A DNA stretch of 35,991 nucleotides from assembly GCA_024402435.1 (NCBI GenBank), contig JAKSTU010000024.1, positions 1 to 35,991 on the forward strand, written 5' to 3'. The notes under the pieces are model-generated. The model was not told the DNA's origin, made no database searches, and worked only from the letters and a program-made list of their open reading frames with translations. Made by a program: the position numbers and the translations under genes. This document shows positions 15,847 to 23,543 of the stretch, piece by piece (the stretch's first letter is position 1; each line of letters begins with the position of its first letter). The DNA is from Treponemataceae bacterium (lineage in GTDB: Bacteria; Spirochaetota; Spirochaetia; Treponematales; Treponemataceae).

Positions 15847-15865
15847 AAGAGTGTTTTGCACTCTT
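15847..15865 (-). promoter_or_regulatory. Hairpin in the rpmH leader
   Basis: AAGAGTG and CACTCTT form a perfect 7-bp stem with a 5-nt loop, between the promoter and the AAAGGAG site. It may affect mRNA stability or be a binding site for autogenous control; no T tract follows, so it is not a standard terminator. Confidence 0.4.
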
Positions 15866-15897
15866 ATAAGATTTTCCCTTTATAGCATGGGTAGGAA

Positions 15898-15927
15898 AAT
15901 ATAACACTTTATTTGTTTCTTAGTCAA
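15898..15927 (-). promoter_or_regulatory. Promoter of the rpmH operon
   Basis: On the minus strand: TTGACT, 18-nt spacer, TATATT. The leader would be about 65-70 nt. This is the only convincing promoter upstream of the seven-gene run. Confidence 0.6.
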
Positions 15928-16040
15928 TTAAGAGGAAAAGAAAGTTTCCTTCCATAATATGTAACGGTACAAAGACGCGAATTCCATTCTTTGCTAACAA
16001 AGATTTTGTAATTTTTTCTACATAATTATAGTTTTTTTCT

Positions 16041-16069
16041 TTCGGAAAAATCAAATCAGACGATATAAT
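16041..16069 (+). promoter_or_regulatory. Probable promoter of the chemoreceptor gene
   Basis: TATAAT (16064-16069) with a weak TTCGGA (16041-16046) 17 nt upstream, giving a leader of about 25 nt that contains GGAG. The rest of 15928-16040 is AT-rich with no other feature seen. Confidence 0.45.
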
Positions 16070-16100
16070 AAGTGTAAAATTTTATATTTTGGAGATTTTC

Positions 16101-17972
16101 ATGAGCTTACTTAAAAGAAATCCTGCTGTACCCAAACCACCTGTAGGAATTCTCCTTTGGACGATTTTGCTTTACCTTGTCAGTCCATTTGTTTACATGG
16201 GCTACGTTCTGTTCATCCAGATTTTTGAATACCGGGCGACAATCAATCTGCTCAAAAGTGTCAGCTTTCAGGCATATTTCTGGCTCAGCCTGATTATTCC
16301 TATTGCAATGTACATCATCAACATGAAGAATGTCCTTGCCTATGACGGTTCGGAAGCAATGCTTGTCAAAGCAAGCAAAGCATACAAACGCTACATTATT
16401 CTGGCAATTGTCCTTCCGATTCTGCTCAATATGATTTATCCTGTCGTAATGGCAAAGGAAGTTGGCTACACTTTCAGAGCTGATGACTATGGTTTGCCGC
16501 TGATGCTCGGATCTTTGGGATGTTTCTTCATTCCTGCAGTTTTCTGCTATATTCTTTTCAACCATACAATTTCCAGATATATGGGATTTGTTCCTCTGCG
16601 CAAGGAATTTGAAGGCCTCAAGCTTTCTATTGCAACAATGCTTATTACTTTCTTCAGTATTACCGGCGTTGCATTCATCATGACTTCTGCAGTAATGACA
16701 CTGCACTTTCATCCGGATACAGATACAGTCCGCTTCGTGTTTACGCGTGTTCTGCCTCTGGGCTTTATCGGTGTTTTCACCACAACAGCCGGCATGACAA
16801 TTCAGATGCGTGAAAAAGAACAGCGCATTGAAGAACTTGAAGTTTTTGCCGCAGCAGTTGCAAAAGGCGATTATACTCAGAAAGCAATTCCCCTTTCTTC
16901 CCGTGATTCCTTCGGTCTTCTGGCAGTAAGCTTCAACAATTTCTCCGACACTACACGCAGCCTGATCAAAGGAATCCAGGATTCAGGCGTTGTTTCCCGT
17001 GACATGGCCATTCAGCTGGACAACAACTCATCTGAAATGGCTTCTCAGATTGATGAAGTTACAGAAGCAATTTCAAAGGTCAAGAACGAAATGATCAATC
17101 AGTCTGCAGGTGTTGAAGAGACAACCGCAACTGTTCAGAAAATCACTGACAACATCAAGAAACTTGACGACAACATCAACTATCAGGCAAGCAGCGTTGA
17201 GCAGGCCACAGCAGCAGTTGAAGAAATGGTTGCAAACATCAATTCAGTAACCGACATTCTTTCAAACAATGCCAAAACCGTTGCAGCTCTCGATGAAGAA
17301 GCAGCCTCCGGACAGCAGAAAGTAGAAAGCGCTGTTGTAATGTCCCAGAAGATTTTTGAAGAATCAGAAGGAATGCAGGAAGCTTCTTCAGTTATTCAGC
17401 ACATTGCAGAACAGACCAACATGCTTGCCATGAACGCTGCAATCGAAGCTGCTCATGCAGGAGACGCCGGAAAAGGTTTCTCCGTTGTTGCTGACGAAAT
17501 CAGAAAGCTTGCAGAGGAATCCAACGAACAGAGCACAATGATTACAAACCGGCTCAAGGTTTTGGGAAATTCAATCAGTCAGGTTCTGTCCAGCACAGAA
17601 CAGGTTCAGGAACAGTTCTCACGGATTTTCGATCTTGCCGAAAAGGTCAAGAATCAGGAAGAAATCATCATGCACGCAATGCAGGAACAGAGTTCCGGAT
17701 CATCCCAGATTCTTGAAGCAATGCATACAATCAATGACACGACCGGTTCTGTAAAAGACGGTTCTGCACTGATGCTGCAGGGAAGTCAGGAAGTTTTTGT
17801 TGAAATGCAGAAACTTGCAGACATTACACAGGGTATTCACGAAGCAATGAATACAATGTCTGATGATACCGATGCAATTACAAGAACAATCGGATCCGTA
17901 AAAACTGCTGTTGACAAGAACAGTGCCGCAGCAAAAGAAATGGAACAGCAGACTCTCAAATTCAAAGTCTGA
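16101..17972 (+). CDS. Methyl-accepting chemotaxis protein with six-helix membrane domain
   Basis: The 623-aa protein begins with a membrane domain of about six helices (residues 15-240) with only short external loops, so there is no large periplasmic sensor. A HAMP-like segment (about 250-300, [20 protein letters not shown]) follows. The cytoplasmic coiled-coil signalling domain contains the hairpin tip [36 protein letters not shown] next to it, and Glu/Gln-rich adaptation segments. It would signal through CheW/CheA to the flagellar motor. The ATG at 16101 is set by GGAG at 16091-16094; a TTG at 16089 is rejected. The input may be sensed inside the membrane, such as redox state, membrane state or a small hydrophobic ligand; this is inference. 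Confidence 0.9.
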   Translation: MSLLKRNPAVPKPPVGILLWTILLYLVSPFVYMGYVLFIQIFEYRATINLLKSVSFQAYFWLSLIIPIAMYIINMKNVLAYDGSEAMLVKASKAYKRYIILAIVLPILLNMIYPVVMAKEVGYTFRADDYGLPLMLGSLGCFFIPAVFCYILFNHTISRYMGFVPLRKEFEGLKLSIATMLITFFSITGVAFIMTSAVMTLHFHPDTDTVRFVFTRVLPLGFIGVFTTTAGMTIQMREKEQRIEELEVFAAAVAKGDYTQKAIPLSSRDSFGLLAVSFNNFSDTTRSLIKGIQDSGVVSRDMAIQLDNNSSEMASQIDEVTEAISKVKNEMINQSAGVEETTATVQKITDNIKKLDDNINYQASSVEQATAAVEEMVANINSVTDILSNNAKTVAALDEEAASGQQKVESAVVMSQKIFEESEGMQEASSVIQHIAEQTNMLAMNAAIEAAHAGDAGKGFSVVADEIRKLAEESNEQSTMITNRLKVLGNSISQVLSSTEQVQEQFSRIFDLAEKVKNQEEIIMHAMQEQSSGSSQILEAMHTINDTTGSVKDGSALMLQGSQEVFVEMQKLADITQGIHEAMNTMSDDTDAITRTIGSVKTAVDKNSAAAKEMEQQTLKFKV

Positions 17973-17993
17973 TTTTTCACAGCTTTTTCAAGG

Positions 17994-18023
17994 GCCGTCG
18001 GTTTTTCCGGCGGCTTTTTTTTT
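17994..18023 (+). terminator. Rho-independent terminator after the chemoreceptor gene
   Basis: GCCGTCGG (17994-18001) and CCGGCGGC (18007-18014), one G-T pair, loop of five T, followed by a T run. Confidence 0.85.
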
Positions 18024-18044
18024 ACTCCGGCGGATTTTTGCTGA

Positions 18045-18073
18045 TTGCTTTAGAAGCGGCTTTCGTGCATACT
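18045..18073 (+). promoter_or_regulatory. Predicted leaderless promoter of the lone ABC ATPase gene
   Basis: TTGCTT (18045-18050), 17-nt spacer, CATACT (18068-18073), 6 nt to the ATG at 18080. Confidence 0.55.
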
Positions 18074-18079
18074 TGTTCC

Positions 18080-18907
18080 ATGAATTTCATTGAATTTAAC
18101 AACGTCAGCTACACTTATCCTGCTGTAGAAGACGATGAACTCCAGCCTAAACCGGTTTTTGATTATTTTACTGCGGCTTTGCCTGCATCTTTTATCAGTC
18201 TTATCGGCCCCAATGCCAGCGGAAAATCCACATTCATGCTGCTTGCTTCAGGGCGCGTAAAACCGCAGCAGGGAAAAGTCCTGCTTCTTGGACAGGATGT
18301 GGCTGCCATGGATGAAGAAGCCCGCGGAAAACTTTCGTCCTTTGTTTATCAGAACATGGAATTTGACACGGATGATAAAGTGGCGGAACTTTTGGAATAT
18401 GTTTTCAACAACGGCTTGTATGCCGGAAAAGAAAAAGCACTTTTTGACAGCACTCTTGAAGCTTTTGAACTTGCAAAGACTCTGGACAAAAAGCTTACAG
18501 GCATTGCCAAAGGGGAAATTCAGCGCGTTCTGCTGGCTTTTTCCGTACTGTTCGGTTCAAAAAGTGTTTTTCTGGACGAACCCATGTTTGCCATGGAGAC
18601 CCGTCAGAAAGAAAAGGCAATGGATTTTCTGCGCTCTTATTCTGCGGAACGGAAGATTCCCGTGTGCATGGCAATGCATGAACTGGATTTGAGCCGGCGC
18701 TATGCAGAAAACGTGCTTCTTTTTTATCCTGACAGAAACATGGATTTCGGTACACCTGACGAAGTACTTGTAAAAGAAGCTTTGGAAAAAGCTTATGGTG
18801 TTCCGGCCGCAATGCTGCGGGAAGCAGAACAGTTGAACAGAAAGTCACTGAAAGAAGCCTCTGAAGCAATGCAGGCCGCTCAGGAAGCGCTTCCTCCGGA
18901 AAAATAA
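18080..18907 (+). CDS. ABC transporter ATP-binding protein, divergent and without partner
   Basis: The 275-aa protein has one nucleotide-binding domain: Walker A GPNASGKS (43-50), Q-loop YQNME, Walker B VFLDEP (Asp166, Glu167) and switch His200. The signature motif reads IAKGE (142-146) in place of LSGGQ, and the residues after Walker B read MFAMET where a D-loop SALD is usual. It looks most like the iron/cobalamin-uptake ATPase group. No permease or binding protein lies beside it. The start at 18080 is chosen over a longer frame from 18038 because of the -10 spacing and the family's N-terminus (FIEFNNVSYTYP). It could energise a transporter encoded elsewhere or have a non-transport role. Confidence 0.85.
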   Translation: MNFIEFNNVSYTYPAVEDDELQPKPVFDYFTAALPASFISLIGPNASGKSTFMLLASGRVKPQQGKVLLLGQDVAAMDEEARGKLSSFVYQNMEFDTDDKVAELLEYVFNNGLYAGKEKALFDSTLEAFELAKTLDKKLTGIAKGEIQRVLLAFSVLFGSKSVFLDEPMFAMETRQKEKAMDFLRSYSAERKIPVCMAMHELDLSRRYAENVLLFYPDRNMDFGTPDEVLVKEALEKAYGVPAAMLREAEQLNRKSLKEASEAMQAAQEALPPEK

Positions 18908-18935
18908 CACGGTCTGTCTATGTCTGCCGGACTTT

Positions 18936-19694
18936 TTACAGTCTGGTGGGCACATCAACAAATACGGTATTGATTCCCAGTTCGGTGCGGACTTTTTCCA
19001 TCATGAGAGAAACGCCTACAGTTTCTGTGTTGTAATGTCCGCCTGCAATTGCATTGATGCCGGCTTCTTTTGCCACATGATACTGCTGGTGGCCAAGCTC
19101 GCCGGTAATGTAAAGATCTGCGCCTTCAGCAATTGCATCTTCCAGTTCTTCAGCAGCTCCGCCTGAAATTACGGCCACACGCTGTACACTTTCTTTTCCG
19201 AAAGGCAGAACAACATTTGCATTTGGGAAAAAGTCCGCCAGAAACTCTGTGAATTTTACGGGCTCCGGAAGGTTCCCCACAAAGCCCAGAATCATTCCCC
19301 GCCAGGAACCGAAAGCCTTAAGGTCAGACAGATTCATGCGTTTTGCCAGCCCCGCATTGTTGCCGCTTACAGGATGAGCATCCAAAGGAATATGACAGGC
19401 AAACAAAGCCATGTCTGAATCCAAAAGTGCTTTAATCCGTTTGTAGTGGCTTCCGCTTACCGCAATCGGACTTCCCCAGAAAAGCCCGTGATGAACAAAG
19501 AGCAGGTCAGCTCCGGAAGCGGCGGCTTTTTCAATCGTTTCAAGGCAGGCATCTACAGCAAAAGCAACGGTTCTGATTTCTTTTGAATCAGGCGCACTGT
19601 TCTGAACCTGAATTCCGTTCATGGAAATATCATTCTTGAAATCTGCTATTTTAAGGTAATTGCAGAAATATTCGTTCAGTTGGTTAAGAGTCAT
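18936..19694 (-). CDS. Nif3-like dinuclear metal-centre protein
   Basis: The 252-aa protein matches the Nif3/YqfO/YbgI family along its length. Metal-binding motifs are visible: FVHHGLFWG, ACHIPLDAHP and, near the C-terminus, GGHYNTE. Members form hexameric rings with two metal ions; the reaction is not settled, and some are annotated as GTP cyclohydrolase I type 2 homologues. The ATG at 19694 uses a GAGGT formed by the end of the upstream gene, only 3 bp after its stop, so the two genes are coupled. Confidence 0.92.
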   Translation of the reverse strand: MTLNQLNEYFCNYLKIADFKNDISMNGIQVQNSAPDSKEIRTVAFAVDACLETIEKAAASGADLLFVHHGLFWGSPIAVSGSHYKRIKALLDSDMALFACHIPLDAHPVSGNNAGLAKRMNLSDLKAFGSWRGMILGFVGNLPEPVKFTEFLADFFPNANVVLPFGKESVQRVAVISGGAAEELEDAIAEGADLYITGELGHQQYHVAKEAGINAIAGGHYNTETVGVSLMMEKVRTELGINTVFVDVPTRL

Positions 19695-19697
19695 TTT

Positions 19698-20723
19698 TTA
19701 CCTCACTTTTTCAGCCGCAGTGATTATCTGTTCAAGGATTCTTGCTTTCAAAGCAGTCCGTTCTTTGCGTGTACCGAAATTATATTCATCAGGATTAAGG
19801 AAAAACGCTTCCCAAGGTTTGCTGCACGGAAGAAGAGCAAGTCCTCCCAAAGAAAGAGTACAGACCGGATAATCCTTTGAGAGCAGGGACGCCACCGGTT
19901 CTTCTGCCGCCACGAGAATCTTTCTGGAAGGGAAAATTCCCCGGATGTACTCGTAAAGAACTTTTGCTTCAATCACTTTTTTGGAAGCAGAAGCTGCTTC
20001 AAGAGCCGCATATTCGCCGGGATTTGTGAATTTTTGGATGCGCATGTAAAAAGGCCGGATAAAAGCCCGGTTGAAAAATGGATCTACATACTGAACATCA
20101 GACAAGTTGCAGTCTGCAGAAACTGTTGCAAATCCTCTTTCTGCAAGCTCCGTAAGAACTGTTTCAAAATCCTCTGTAGCAGTGCAAAGTGACGGAATAT
20201 AAAGAATTACAGGGTTTTCATTTTCTTCGGCAGGCGAAAAAGTGTACAGAGAAACATTTGCAGGCCCGAAAAAACCAGAACGTTCCACAAGACCGGAATA
20301 ACCGGATCCTGAAAGGATGGAATGCTGTTCCGTGTACGTGGGTTTGCTTTGCGTGGAAAAAAATACTTCCTTGTCTGAAAAAGGCGGATAAATCACCTGA
20401 AGAACAAGAAATACCAGAATGAGAACTGCCTCAAGCAGGGAAGAAATGCAGAAGACAGGGCTGTAAAAATCAACAACAAGGCCGTTTACGTAACGCAGAA
20501 AGGCACGGAAATTCGTTATGCAGACCACAAGGCTCAGCGCAAGCAGAACCAGAGAAACCAGACTGATTCCATAAGCCGCAATATACAAGAGAGTTGCGCC
20601 CAAAGAACCGGGTGCAAGAAGTACCGCGGTATCAAGTGCTGCACGTTTATGGAAGAAAAATCGCAGAACAGCCGGCAGAAGAATGACAAGAATAAAAAGA
20701 CTGCCAAATAAACTTGTGGACAT
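19698..20723 (-). CDS. Membrane protein with a degenerate alpha/beta-hydrolase-like domain
   Basis: The 341-aa product has about four hydrophobic helices in the first 125 residues, then a soluble domain with PVILYIPSLCTATEDFETVLTE... and ADCNLSDVQY, which reads like the early strands of an alpha/beta hydrolase. Where the nucleophile elbow is expected the sequence is VAAEEPVAS, with no GxSxG, so catalysis by the usual Ser is unlikely. A start at the second Met (20723) is preferred over 20741, because TATTAT lies exactly 6 nt before it. It is coupled to the Nif3-like gene downstream. I do not recognise the family and the fold call is tentative. Confidence 0.7.
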   Translation of the reverse strand: MSTSLFGSLFILVILLPAVLRFFFHKRAALDTAVLLAPGSLGATLLYIAAYGISLVSLVLLALSLVVCITNFRAFLRYVNGLVVDFYSPVFCISSLLEAVLILVFLVLQVIYPPFSDKEVFFSTQSKPTYTEQHSILSGSGYSGLVERSGFFGPANVSLYTFSPAEENENPVILYIPSLCTATEDFETVLTELAERGFATVSADCNLSDVQYVDPFFNRAFIRPFYMRIQKFTNPGEYAALEAASASKKVIEAKVLYEYIRGIFPSRKILVAAEEPVASLLSKDYPVCTLSLGGLALLPCSKPWEAFFLNPDEYNFGTRKERTALKARILEQIITAAEKVR

Positions 20724-20729
20724 GACTTG

Positions 20730-20735
20730 ATAATA
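20730..20735 (-). promoter_or_regulatory. Predicted leaderless -10 box (minus strand)
   Basis: TATTAT on the minus strand ends 6 nt before the ATG at 20723; no Shine-Dalgarno. The -35 region is poor. It is divergent from the plsC promoter about 70 bp away. Confidence 0.5.
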
Positions 20736-20800
20736 TCGCAAAGACTGTGTTTTTTAAAGCAAATTCATAATATATGACTTCCATGATCCTGACTTTATGA

Positions 20801-20806
20801 TAAAAT
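20801..20806 (+). promoter_or_regulatory. Predicted leaderless -10 box of plsC
   Basis: TAAAAT (20801-20806), preceded by TATGA, ends 6 nt before the ATG at 20813; no Shine-Dalgarno. The -35 is weak (CTTCCA, 17 nt upstream). Confidence 0.5.
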
Positions 20807-20812
20807 GGCAGA

Positions 20813-21622
20813 ATGCGACTTGTTTATGCTTTATGTGCTTTCATATCAGTTTTAAGCTGGTTTTTACTGAATTTGCCTGTCAGCTTCATTTGGCTGATTC
20901 CTGTTTTCTTTCTTGGTTTCCTGCTTGTCTTTCATGCAGTTTTCTGGATTTATCTGCTTGTCATTACTGTTCCCGTCAACATGAATAAACCACAGGAAAA
21001 ATACTCGAAATTCTATTATTTCCACCTGAATGTGGGATACCGTTACCTTTGCAGAATGGCCCGCTGCCGGATTCATGTTTCAGGACTTGAAAAAGTTCCC
21101 GTTGACCGGAGATTCCTTCTGGTATCAAATCACCGTTCACGTTTTGACAACATGTTCCAGGCTTACATTTTGGGAAGCAACCATATCGCTTACATTTCAA
21201 AACCTGAGAATTTCAAGATTCCACTTGCCCGCAAACTGATGAAAAAATCAGGATATCTTGCAATTGACCGTACCAATCCGAAAAATGCAGTGGGTACCAT
21301 TGTAAAAGCAATTGATTACATACAGTCAGGCGAAATATCCGTGGGAATCTTTCCGGAAGGAACAAGAAGCAAAGACGGAAAAATGGGAGAAATGCATGCG
21401 GGCTCTTTCAAAATTGCAACAAAAGCCCAATGCCCCATTGTAGTTGTTACTCTGCGGGGAACAGAAAACATTCACAAAAATGCGCCCTGGATTCCAACGG
21501 ACGTCTACATGGACATACTTGATGTAATTGAACCCGGAGACCGCAGAACTACGGAAATTTGCGACCAGTGTTCCGAAATGATGAATTCTTTCCTTTTGGA
21601 AAACGACAGATATGCCAGCTGA
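20813..21622 (+). CDS. plsC: 1-acyl-sn-glycerol-3-phosphate acyltransferase
   Basis: The 269-aa membrane enzyme adds the second acyl chain in phosphatidic acid synthesis. Two N-terminal helices (about 3-52) precede the catalytic domain. The HX4D motif is NHRSRFD (His107, Asp112) and the substrate-binding motif is FPEGTRSKDG (from residue 180). The start at 20813 fits the 6-nt spacing rule seen around it. The last 11 bp overlap the radical SAM gene, so the two are co-transcribed. Confidence 0.92.
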   Translation: MRLVYALCAFISVLSWFLLNLPVSFIWLIPVFFLGFLLVFHAVFWIYLLVITVPVNMNKPQEKYSKFYYFHLNVGYRYLCRMARCRIHVSGLEKVPVDRRFLLVSNHRSRFDNMFQAYILGSNHIAYISKPENFKIPLARKLMKKSGYLAIDRTNPKNAVGTIVKAIDYIQSGEISVGIFPEGTRSKDGKMGEMHAGSFKIATKAQCPIVVVTLRGTENIHKNAPWIPTDVYMDILDVIEPGDRRTTEICDQCSEMMNSFLLENDRYAS

Positions 21623-23492
21623 TTCCACTTTCATGCCCGTGTCAATGGAAGAAATGCATGACCGGGGAATTGATCAGCCGGATTTTGTGTTCGTTAGCGG
21701 AGATGCTTACGTTGACCATCCGTCTTTTGCCGCGGCCCTTTTGGGACGCCTGCTTGAAAGCCACGGATACTCAGTTGGAATAATTCCTCAGCCGGACTTC
21801 AAAAGTGCAGAGAGTTTCAAAGTTTTCGGACGCCCCCGCCTGGCTTTTCTTGTAAGTGCAGGAGCCATGGACAGCATGGTCAGCAACTACACTGCAAACA
21901 ACAAGCCCCGTTCGGAAGATGCCTATGCCCACGGTGGAGTTGCCGGACACAGACCTGACCGCGCACTCATTACCTATGTGGCAAAAATCAAAGAAGCGTA
22001 CAAAGGTGTTCCGGTTCTGATCGGCGGAATTGAAGCAAGTCTCAGGCGCATGACACACTATGACTATTGGTCCGACAAAGTGCGTAAATCAATTCTGCTT
22101 GACTGCAAGGCTGACCTTCTGATGTACGGAATGGGCGAGCATTCCATCATAGAAATAGCGGATCAGCTGGCCGCCGGTGTTCCGGTTAGACAAATCCGGA
22201 ATGTGCGCGGAACTTGCTGGTGGATCAGCAACACACAATGCACGGTTGAAAATTCCCAATTGATTCTGAACACGAAGGATTGCCCGCCTGAAGTTGTTGC
22301 TGACAAAGTTGTAGTTTTGCCTTCATTTGAAGAAATTTCAAAAAATACGCCTGAAAGCAAAGAACGTTTTGCAGAAAGTTTTGTAATCCAGGAACAGAAC
22401 ACGGATGCAATCAATGCTTCAATTCTTGTTGAAAAAGCAGACACACGTTTTATTGTTCAGAATCCGCCGGCACTTCCGCTGAGCACGGAAGAATTTGACC
22501 AGGTGATGGAACTGCCTTACACACGCAGATGGCATCCCATGTATGACCAGCCTGCAGAAAACGGGAAAACCGGTGTGCCCGCCCTTGCAGAAGTGCTTTT
22601 TTCACTTACAAGCGTCCGTGGCTGCTTCGGAGCATGTTCTTTCTGTGCAATCACTTTCCATCAGGGACGGCGCATTCAGGCCCGAAGTCACGAATCACTG
22701 GTAAAAGAAGCTGTCCAGCTTACAAAGACGCCGGGCTTCAAAGGATACATTCATGATGTGGGAGGCCCCACGGCAAACTTCCGCCAGCCTTCCTGCAAAA
22801 AACAGCTGAAAAACGGAGTGTGCAAAAACCGCCAGTGTCTGGGAACTGAGCCCTGTCCCAATCTGGAAGTGGATCACAAGGATTACGTGTCCCTTTTGGG
22901 AAAACTTCGGGCCATTCCCAATGTAAAAAAAGTCTTTGTCCGAAGCGGAATCCGTTTTGATTATCTGGAAATGGACAAGAACAAGCAGTTTCTTGAAGAT
23001 CTCTGCCGGTACCACATTTCCGGTCAGCTGAAAGTTGCACCTGAAAATTCCAACGACAGAATCCTCGGACTGATGCGCAAATCCACTCACAAAGTTTATG
23101 AACAGTTTTCGGCCGATTACGAAGCCATGAACAAAAAATTGGGCATGAAGCAGTACCTTGTCCCCTATTACATCGTGGCACATCCGGGAGCAGGACTTGC
23201 AGAGGCGATAGACACAGCTCTTTATCTCAAAAAGACAGGATTCGTGCCTGATCAGATTCAGGATTTTTATCCGACACCGGGCAGTCTTTCCACATGCCAA
23301 TATTATACGGAACTGGATCCCTACTCAAAAGACGAACAAGGACACATGAGAAAAATTTATGTGGCAAAGGGAGCCAGAGAACGCAGACTTCAGCGTGCAG
23401 TAATCCAGTTCAAAAAACCGGAAAACAGGGCACTTGTCCGGGAAGCGCTTGAAAAGGCAGGCCGAAAGGATCTTATAAATGTGCTCCGGTGA
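21612..23492 (+). CDS. YgiQ-family radical SAM protein
   Basis: The 626-aa protein has an N-terminal domain with GDAYVDHPSF and IGGIEASLRRMTHYDYWSD typical of YgiQ. The radical SAM cluster motif follows in VRGCFGACSFC (Cys338, Cys342, Cys345, a CX3CX2C pattern), and the C-terminal region has QVQDFYPTPG-like sequence. A second group of cysteines lies at CKKQLKNGVCKNRQCLGTEPC. The reaction is unknown for the family. It is coupled to plsC by an 11-bp overlap. Confidence 0.93.
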   Translation: MPADSTFMPVSMEEMHDRGIDQPDFVFVSGDAYVDHPSFAAALLGRLLESHGYSVGIIPQPDFKSAESFKVFGRPRLAFLVSAGAMDSMVSNYTANNKPRSEDAYAHGGVAGHRPDRALITYVAKIKEAYKGVPVLIGGIEASLRRMTHYDYWSDKVRKSILLDCKADLLMYGMGEHSIIEIADQLAAGVPVRQIRNVRGTCWWISNTQCTVENSQLILNTKDCPPEVVADKVVVLPSFEEISKNTPESKERFAESFVIQEQNTDAINASILVEKADTRFIVQNPPALPLSTEEFDQVMELPYTRRWHPMYDQPAENGKTGVPALAEVLFSLTSVRGCFGACSFCAITFHQGRRIQARSHESLVKEAVQLTKTPGFKGYIHDVGGPTANFRQPSCKKQLKNGVCKNRQCLGTEPCPNLEVDHKDYVSLLGKLRAIPNVKKVFVRSGIRFDYLEMDKNKQFLEDLCRYHISGQLKVAPENSNDRILGLMRKSTHKVYEQFSADYEAMNKKLGMKQYLVPYYIVAHPGAGLAEAIDTALYLKKTGFVPDQIQDFYPTPGSLSTCQYYTELDPYSKDEQGHMRKIYVAKGARERRLQRAVIQFKKPENRALVREALEKAGRKDLINVLR

Positions 23493-23506
23493 TTTCCGGA
23501 TTATAT

Positions 23507-23536
23507 TTGCGTCATCACATAAATTTGCATTAAAAT
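23507..23536 (+). promoter_or_regulatory. Predicted leaderless promoter of ctpA
   Basis: TTGCGT (23507-23512), 18-nt spacer, TAAAAT (23531-23536), 7 nt to the ATG at 23544. No Shine-Dalgarno. Confidence 0.5.
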
Positions 23537-23543
23537 GGTTAAT

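Noticed and set aside
16041..16069. Flagellar sigma28 promoter for the chemoreceptor gene
   Set aside because: No TAAA/GCCGATAA pair at suitable spacing; TATAAT points to sigma70.
15826..16100. Replication origin upstream of rpmH
   Set aside because: No DnaA boxes or 13-mer-like repeats found by eye and no dnaA/dnaN nearby.
16107..16712. 201-codon frame antisense to the chemoreceptor gene
   Set aside because: Cys/His/Asn-rich composition with no motif, fully inside a well-supported gene; a codon-usage shadow.
22695..23300. 201-codon frame antisense to the radical SAM gene
   Set aside because: Lies inside the conserved YgiQ coding region, has no recognisable domain and no ribosome binding site.
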